Source: DATEPR01 sp036503065 (GTDB lineage Bacteria; Actinomycetota; Actinomycetes; Mycobacteriales; Pseudonocardiaceae). From it: DNA of 9,879 nt. This document shows, piece after piece, positions 6,619 to 9,879 of the stretch. The notes beneath the pieces are model-generated. The model was not told the DNA's origin, searched no databases, and saw only the letters and a list, made by a program, of their open reading frames with translations. The position numbers were made by a program, and so were the translations under genes. Location: positions 1 to 9,879 of the forward strand of contig DASXXM010000517.1 of the NCBI GenBank assembly GCA_036503065.1, written 5' to 3'. Within the stretch, counting starts at the first letter, position 1. Every line of letters begins with the position of its first letter.

Positions 6619-6694
6619 GTCAAGCTCGAAATAGGCGGTTTGTCGGATTTTCTGGCAAGTTGTGGATAACTAAAATTCTATCCACAGCTTGGCC
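6619..6694 (+). repeat. structured intergenic element, copy 2 (inverted DnaA-box-like 9-mers)
   Basis: TTGTGGATA (6660-6668) and TATCCACAG (6679-6687) form an inverted pair around an A/T-rich 10-nt centre. The block order matches copy 1: GTCAAGC, three bases, AAAT, GGTTT, then AAGTTGTGGATA (12 identical bases), a 10- or 11-nt centre, TATCCACAG and TTGGCC. Copy 2 has about 9 extra bases before the core and lacks the terminal GCTTGAC seen in copy 1. It lies between the F420 gene stop and the PHP leader. It might bind DnaA or another factor, or serve as a 3' stem-loop of the F420 transcript. Confidence 0.7.
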
Positions 6695-6714
6695 GGTTCT
6701 GGTGCGGGCCGTGC

Positions 6715-7146
6715 TTATCCGCGCTGGTCCAGGCCGTAGCTGCGGTCGATCCGGAAGCGGGCGATCAGCCGCTGGTCGGTCACCATGGTGGCTCGGTACT
6801 CGTCCCAGTCCGGGTGTTCGCCGCCGACGTGGCGGTAGTAGTCGACCAGTTCGTCGACGGTCGCGTCGTCGGGTGCCGTGGCGACCGGGGTCAGCTCCAC
6901 CGTGCCCTCCACGACCTGGTAGGCGCGGGCGTCCGGGGTGGTCAGGAACAGGCTGGCCCTGGGGTCGCGTCGGAGGTTGCGGGTCTTGGCCCTGGTGTCG
7001 GTGAGCGAGATCCGGACCAGGCCAGCGGTCTCGTCGTACCAGTAGCCGATGTTGGAGAGCTGCGGGCGGCCGTCACGCTTGATCGTGACCAGCGCTGCGG
7101 CGCCGGTCGGGGCGAGCAGGTTCGGCGCACCGTCGGTCGAGGTCAT
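6715..7146 (-). CDS. PPOX-class F420-dependent oxidoreductase (Rv1155-like, FDOR-B)
   Basis: The 143-aa protein is a full-length member of the flavin/deazaflavin oxidoreductase B group in the pyridoxamine-phosphate-oxidase-like split-barrel fold. ALVTIKRDGRPQLSNIGYW (about 18-36), TRAKTRNLRRDPRASLFL (51-68), VVEGTVELTP (78-87) and GEHPDWDEYRATMV (109-122) line up with M. tuberculosis Rv1155 as I recall it; that protein binds cofactor F420. The basic RAKTRNLRRDPR segment is where the cofactor phosphate or tail binds in the family. The enzyme probably transfers hydride from reduced F420 to an unidentified substrate. The start is forced: upstream in-frame codons contain TGA (7168-7170) and no other start. 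GGAGG is only 1 nt from ATG, so either a poor ribosome binding site or a leaderless transcript from TACGTT (7153-7158). Confidence 0.92.
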   Translation of the reverse strand: MTSTDGAPNLLAPTGAAALVTIKRDGRPQLSNIGYWYDETAGLVRISLTDTRAKTRNLRRDPRASLFLTTPDARAYQVVEGTVELTPVATAPDDATVDELVDYYRHVGGEHPDWDEYRATMVTDQRLIARFRIDRSYGLDQRG

Positions 7147-7172
7147 GCCTCCAACGTAGATGACATGTCAAC
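7147..7172 (-). promoter_or_regulatory. 26-bp spacer with perfect palindrome TGACATGTCA and -10-like TACGTT
   Basis: TGACATGTCA (7161-7170) is a perfect 10-bp palindrome and overlaps a minus-strand TTGACA (7166-7171). TACGTT (7158-7153, minus) lies exactly 6 nt before the ATG of the F420 gene, the spacing expected of a leaderless start. TTGACA is too close to that hexamer (7 nt) to be its -35, so the palindrome is more likely an operator or chance. Confidence 0.4.
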
Positions 7173-7733
7173 TCAGGGCACGAGCTTCTTGCCGCGCGAG
7201 GCACGCTGTGCCTTGATCATCGAGAACCGCTCGGACTGGGCCTGCTTGTCGCCGAACACCAGCTCCGAGATGGCGTCGTAGACCAGTTCCGGCCGGGGCA
7301 GGAACTCGACCCGGTTCAACGCCTGGATCTGGCCTGCCGACTCCACGATCAGCGTGCCGTAGCCGAACAGCCTGCCGGTCGCGGTGCGCTCGTAGGTCAG
7401 GTCGGTGACCTTCGTGATCGGCATCATCGCGACGCGGTTGGTGAACACGCCCGTGATCAGCATGAACCGCTTGTCCGTCACCACGATCCGCTCGACCCAC
7501 CAGTCGATGACGATGTAGGCGAACCGGAGGACCACCAGCAGTGCCGCGTACCAGAGAATGTTCTGGAACAGCCACGCGCCGTTGGGCAGCAGGTAGGACA
7601 GCATCACCGCGACCGCGAGCAGCGCCATCGCCTCGAACACGTCCCAGAGCACATAGGTCCAGTGCCGCCGAACGCGAATCACGCGCCGTTCGGTGGGGAG
7701 GAGATACTCGTCTGGATCGCGTGGGGCGAACAT
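7173..7733 (-). CDS. bacterial PH-domain membrane protein (bPH2, YdbS-like)
   Basis: The 186-aa protein has a cytoplasmic N-terminus (PTERRVIRVRRHW), two membrane helices at about residues 28-49 and 54-78 (ending AYIVIDWWVERI), and a bPH2 domain (PF03703, formerly DUF304) at about 78-155. The domain shows VVTDKRFMLITGVFTNRVAMMPITKVTDL and GRLFGYGTLIVESAG, the classic pattern of this family. The C-terminal 30 residues are charged. The molecular function of these proteins is unknown; a membrane-associated binding role is usual speculation. ATG 7733 is the only possible start, because the preceding in-frame codons include TGA with no ATG or GTG between. It lies 27 bp after the small membrane peptide gene and 26 bp before the F420 gene, compatible with an operon or with separate leaderless promoters. 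Confidence 0.9.
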   Translation of the reverse strand: MFAPRDPDEYLLPTERRVIRVRRHWTYVLWDVFEAMALLAVAVMLSYLLPNGAWLFQNILWYAALLVVLRFAYIVIDWWVERIVVTDKRFMLITGVFTNRVAMMPITKVTDLTYERTATGRLFGYGTLIVESAGQIQALNRVEFLPRPELVYDAISELVFGDKQAQSERFSMIKAQRASRGKKLVP

Positions 7734-7739
7734 GCCTTC

Positions 7740-7745
7740 AGTATC
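7740..7745 (-). promoter_or_regulatory. possible -10 hexamer of the PH-domain gene
   Basis: GATACT read on the minus strand lies 6 nt before the ATG at 7733, which would place transcription start at or next to the A of ATG. No convincing -35 is seen at normal spacing. The same arrangement appears upstream of the F420 gene. Confidence 0.3.
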
Positions 7746-7760
7746 TCGCAGTCAGCGGTC

Positions 7761-7922
7761 TCAGCCCACCAATGTCTTGAAGAACGTGACGATGGCCGTC
7801 GCGCCGTTCTTCAACAGATCGAGAACGTGGGTGACGAGACCGGATGCCTGCGCGGGCGCGCTGATCAGGAAGAACAGCACGAGCGCCACTGCGGCCCAGG
7901 TAAGAAGCTTCTTGAGGTTCAC
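7761..7922 (-). CDS. 53-aa single-span membrane peptide
   Basis: From GTG 7922 the peptide starts with NLKKLLTW, has a hydrophobic helix at about residues 8-22 (TWAAVALVLFFLISAP), and then a C-terminal segment (GLVTHVLDLLKNGATAIVTFFKTLVG) that would form an amphipathic helix. Small proteins with this NLKKLLTWA start occur next to PH-domain genes in actinobacteria, as far as I recall, without assigned function. The downstream PH gene begins 27 bp later. An alternative start is ATG 7958, adding 12 residues (MYERNQRTGSIN); GTG is preferred because the added residues look unlike the hydrophobic body and GGGG lies 8-11 nt upstream. The frame open to 8330 is a shadow of the NUDIX gene. It could be a membrane anchor or partner for the PH protein. 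Confidence 0.7.
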   Translation of the reverse strand: MNLKKLLTWAAVALVLFFLISAPAQASGLVTHVLDLLKNGATAIVTFFKTLVG

Positions 7923-7983
7923 GTTGATCGACCCCGTCCGCTGGTTACGTTCGTACATCCGTGTGGTGCCTGTCCGTAAAGTG

Positions 7984-8025
7984 TGTACCGCACTCCCCAC
8001 CAACCAGAAACTTCTGTACCGCTCT
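7984..8025. repeat. direct repeat pair with hyphenated palindrome in divergent intergenic region
   Basis: TGTACCGCACT (7984-7994) and TGTACCGCTCT (8015-8025) match at 10 of 11 bases and start 31 bp apart, about three helical turns. Between them CAGAA-AC-TTCTG (8005-8016) is a hyphenated palindrome. They sit between the divergent membrane-peptide and NUDIX genes, a likely place for operators. Confidence 0.4.
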
Positions 8026-8059
8026 GGTGTAACAGCCGGCTTACTACTTGGGATTCGGT

Positions 8060-8065
8060 TACTGT
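8060..8065 (+). promoter_or_regulatory. possible -10 hexamer of the NUDIX gene
   Basis: TACTGT fits TANNNT and lies 8 nt before ATG 8074, allowing a leaderless or near-leaderless transcript. No clear -35 or Shine-Dalgarno sequence is seen. Confidence 0.3.
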
Positions 8066-8073
8066 GCGCACTC

Positions 8074-8502
8074 ATGACCATGGTTGACCTGCCGGCAATC
8101 AGGTGTGTCGGGGGTCTCGTTCTCGACGGTCGCGGCAGGCTGTTACTGGTGTTGCGCGCCAACGATCCGGGCCGCGGGCAGTGGTCGGTTCCCGGCGGCA
8201 GGGTCGAGCCCTGCGAAGCGGACGAAGCGGCCGTACGACGGGAGATCGCCGAGGAGACCGCACTGTCCGTAACGGTTGTCCGGTTGTGCGGCATTGTCGA
8301 ACGTCCCGCTCCGTCAGGGGTTTTCGTCATCCACGACTACGAGTGCACGGTCGAGGGCGGCACCGCGCGGGCCGGCTCGGACGCCGCCGACGTGCGCTGG
8401 GTCGACCCGGCCGAGTTCGCCGCGCTGGCGCGTGCCGGCGCGTTGGTCGACCGACTGGCCGAGACGCTCTGGGACTGGGGCGTCCTCGACCGACCCCACT
8501 GA
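8074..8502 (+). CDS. NUDIX hydrolase (MutT-like)
   Basis: The 142-aa protein has the NUDIX box at residues 42-64: Gly42, Glu48, then R56-E57-I58-A59-E60-E61, matching G-x5-E-x7-REUxEExGU except that the last glycine is Ala63. The metal-binding glutamates are all present. The box is preceded by the family's usual strand and GQWSVPGG turn. It ends with the late helix ADVRWVDPAEFAAL common to MutT-like proteins. NUDIX enzymes cleave nucleoside diphosphates linked to another group; the substrate here is not predictable. ATG 8074 was chosen, with ATG 8080 in frame six bases later; the frame open further upstream to 7693 crosses the divergent gene and is not real. Codon 24 is TTA (8143-8145), a rare leucine codon in such genomes. 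It converges on the DUF2332 gene. Confidence 0.92.
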   Translation: MTMVDLPAIRCVGGLVLDGRGRLLLVLRANDPGRGQWSVPGGRVEPCEADEAAVRREIAEETALSVTVVRLCGIVERPAPSGVFVIHDYECTVEGGTARAGSDAADVRWVDPAEFAALARAGALVDRLAETLWDWGVLDRPH

Positions 8503-8504
8503 CC

Positions 8505-8546
8505 GTCACCCCATCGGACGAGTGGTCCGGCCATCCGGGTGGTGAC
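8505..8546. terminator. nested hairpin between convergent NUDIX and DUF2332 genes
   Basis: An outer stem GTCACC (8505-8510) / GGTGAC (8541-8546) encloses an inner hairpin CGGAC (8515-8519) / GTCCG (8525-8529) with a GAGTG loop. It begins 2 bp after the NUDIX stop and lies 18 bp from the DUF2332 stop, so it could end transcription in both directions. There is no U tract, which is common for high-G+C hosts. Confidence 0.5.
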
Positions 8547-8564
8547 CCGTCCGGGCTACGCCGA

Positions 8565-9695
8565 TCAGGTGGCCAGCCACACGATGCGTTCACCATGGGG
8601 CGCGGTCCTGGCCAACGCGACCGCTTCCGGGCGGCCCCGCACCCACCGAACCAGCCCAAGTGTCCCCAAAGGTGTGGCGCCGGACGTGCCGTTGAACGAC
8701 AGGTCGGGCCGATCCGGCAGCACGAGGTCGAGACCGGCCTCGTAGGCCTCCTGGCTGACCCACCACAGCGGCCGACGGGCGGCCAGTTCGCCCAGTGCCG
8801 CCACGAAGTCGGCACGGCGCCCGGCCGGCACGTAGGGCAGCACGTGGCTGTTGAACACGATCAGCGGCAGTTCGGCCGGGATCAGGTCGGCGGCCTTGGC
8901 CAGGTCGTCGACCAGGTCGCCGGTGACGAGTTCCGGCCGGTCCTTGGCCTGCGCCAGCGCCGCCTGGTTCAGCAGGCGGACGCGTTCTGGCTGGTCGGCC
9001 CAGACGCAGGCCTCCAGCCAGGCCAGTTGTTCCTCGTCGGTCAGGTCCACCGGCCGCGGGTCGAGCCCGACCTTGGCACCGATCGCCAGGTTCTTGGGCA
9101 ACGCGGGCCGTTTCGCGCCCGTGGCCAGGCCGAGCACGCTGTGCAGCACGAGCGGCGCCTTCGCCGGGCCTGCGGCCACCTGCTCGCCGTCCGCGGCCTG
9201 GTAGCGGTAGCCGTACCGGTCGAGGCCGAGCAGCAGCCCGGCACTCGTGCCGACCTCCAGCAGGCCGATCGGGCCCTTGCCCGCTTGCCTGGCGGCCAGC
9301 GCGACCGCCGGGTAGAGCAGCGCGGCCCTGCGGACCTCGTTGGTCTGGGTCGTGCGCGTGGCGACGAGTTCGCGCACCCGGTCCGCCCTGGCCAGCACGA
9401 ACGAGCGGAACGTCGGCCACACCGCGTCGTCGACGCCGTACTCGCCGCCGACCGTCGGGTAGTAGTGCGCGAGCTCACACACCGGGTCGGCGATCACCAG
9501 CCGGTGCACGGCCGCGAACAGCAGCGTCGCCCTGGCGAGTTCCGGTTTCGCCACCGCCAGCAACCCGGCGACCTCGTCGTCCGCCGACGCCGCCAGCGCG
9601 AGGTGCGCGTACAGCGGCGACTCGGCGGCCGCCTCCTCGTCCGCGAAGCGCCGCAAACGCTTGCGCACCACGTCCAGCTCGGTCGGGCTACTCAT
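8565..9695 (-). CDS. DUF2332-family protein
   Basis: The 376-aa protein matches DUF2332 (PF10094) by its signature segments: AHYYPTVGGEYG (about 77-88), QTNEVRRAALLYPAVALAA (117-135), GPIGLLEVGTSAGLLLGLDRY (141-161, split here only for naming), IVFNSHVLPYVP, and a C-terminal PLWWVSQEAYEAG. The EVGTSAGLLL loop resembles motif I of Rossmann-type SAM-dependent methyltransferases, so a methyltransferase-like fold is a reasonable inference, but no activity is established. ATG 9695 overlaps the stop of the MaoC-type gene in the sequence ATGA, implying translational coupling; the open frame reaching 9785 adds an Arg/Ala-rich segment read from the other gene's frame and is rejected. No signal peptide or membrane helix is seen, so it should be cytoplasmic. 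Confidence 0.9.
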   Translation of the reverse strand: MSSPTELDVVRKRLRRFADEEAAAESPLYAHLALAASADDEVAGLLAVAKPELARATLLFAAVHRLVIADPVCELAHYYPTVGGEYGVDDAVWPTFRSFVLARADRVRELVATRTTQTNEVRRAALLYPAVALAARQAGKGPIGLLEVGTSAGLLLGLDRYGYRYQAADGEQVAAGPAKAPLVLHSVLGLATGAKRPALPKNLAIGAKVGLDPRPVDLTDEEQLAWLEACVWADQPERVRLLNQAALAQAKDRPELVTGDLVDDLAKAADLIPAELPLIVFNSHVLPYVPAGRRADFVAALGELAARRPLWWVSQEAYEAGLDLVLPDRPDLSFNGTSGATPLGTLGLVRWVRGRPEAVALARTAPHGERIVWLAT

Positions 9696-9879
9696 GCCTT
9701 GGGCTCCGGACGGCCGGGCTGCTCGCCGCCCCGCTCGCCGCCGTAGGACCGCTTGGGCACCAGCACCTTGCGGCGGAACACGCACACCACGGTGCCGTCC
9801 TGCTGGTAGCCCCTGGTTTCCACGTACACGACACCGCGGTCGTCCTTGGACTTCGACGGCGTCAGGTCCAGCACCTCGG
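9692..9879 (-). CDS. MaoC-type (R)-specific enoyl-CoA hydratase, C-terminal end (partial)
   Basis: Only the last 61 codons or so lie in the window; the N-terminal part is beyond the right edge. VLDLTPSKSKDDRGVVYVE followed by TRGYQQDGTVVCVFRRKVLVPKRSY is the typical last two strands of the hot-dog fold in MaoC-like dehydratases, where these strands pack against the central helix. A charged tail (GGERGGEQPGRPEPK) follows. The GTG at 9874 is an internal valine. The catalytic Asp/His of the family would be upstream and cannot be checked. Its TGA overlaps the ATG of the DUF2332 gene. These enzymes hydrate enoyl-CoA thioesters in fatty-acid or polyketide-related metabolism. Confidence 0.8.
   Translation of the reverse strand, partial: EVLDLTPSKSKDDRGVVYVETRGYQQDGTVVCVFRRKVLVPKRSYGGERGGEQPGRPEPKA

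Noticed and set aside
5208..7004. Long plus-strand open frame (598 codons)
   Set aside because: Runs antisense across MarC, PHP, the intergenic element and the F420 gene, with Gln/Arg/Gly-rich low-complexity translation.
8103..9746. Plus-strand open frame of 547 codons
   Set aside because: Antisense to DUF2332 and out of frame with the NUDIX gene; composition typical of a GC-rich shadow frame.

Overview
The window looks like chromosome from a high-G+C actinobacterium, most probably of the Pseudonocardiaceae type. Coding regions have a strong G/C third-position bias, GTG and TTG starts are used, and the gene set is actinobacterial: an Rv1155-like F420-dependent oxidoreductase, a solitary RecB-type nuclease resembling M. 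tuberculosis Rv2119, a membrane-anchored beta-propeller protein resembling Rv3212, and a DUF2332 protein. The family placement is inference; similarity to M. tuberculosis proteins is recalled, not computed.

Layout. Positions 1-668 (minus) hold the N-terminal part of an XRE-family regulator that runs off the left edge. About 890 bp (669-1559) carry no convincing gene; near the right end is a structured element with two DnaA-box-like 9-mers in inverted orientation. Two plus-strand genes follow: a membrane-anchored beta-propeller protein (1560-2807) and an alpha/beta hydrolase (2905-3801). Converging on these is a tight four-gene minus-strand operon, in transcription order: PHP-domain phosphoesterase (5670-6539), MarC-family membrane protein (5049-5666), RecB-like nuclease with a four-cysteine Fe-S signature (4178-5041) and a small three-helix membrane protein (3810-4178). 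Junctions are 3 bp, 7 bp and a 1-bp overlap. Upstream of this operon sits a second copy of the DnaA-box-like element (6619-6694).

A second minus-strand cluster is a 53-aa membrane peptide (7761-7922), a bacterial PH-domain membrane protein (7173-7733) and an F420-dependent FDOR-B enzyme (6715-7146), separated by only 27 and 26 bp. For the PH and F420 genes, in-frame stops just upstream force the start codon, and -10-like hexamers lie 6 nt before the ATG, which suggests leaderless transcripts. A divergent NUDIX hydrolase (8074-8502, plus) with a TTA codon converges on a DUF2332 protein (8565-9695, minus) across a nested hairpin. DUF2332 overlaps by ATGA the end of a MaoC-type hydratase gene that runs off the right edge.

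Most genes are housekeeping or accessory metabolic genes of known families. I see no mobile element, CRISPR array, rRNA, tRNA or defence island. The least explained signals are the paired intergenic elements at 1398-1476 and 6619-6694 and the gene-free region around the first.
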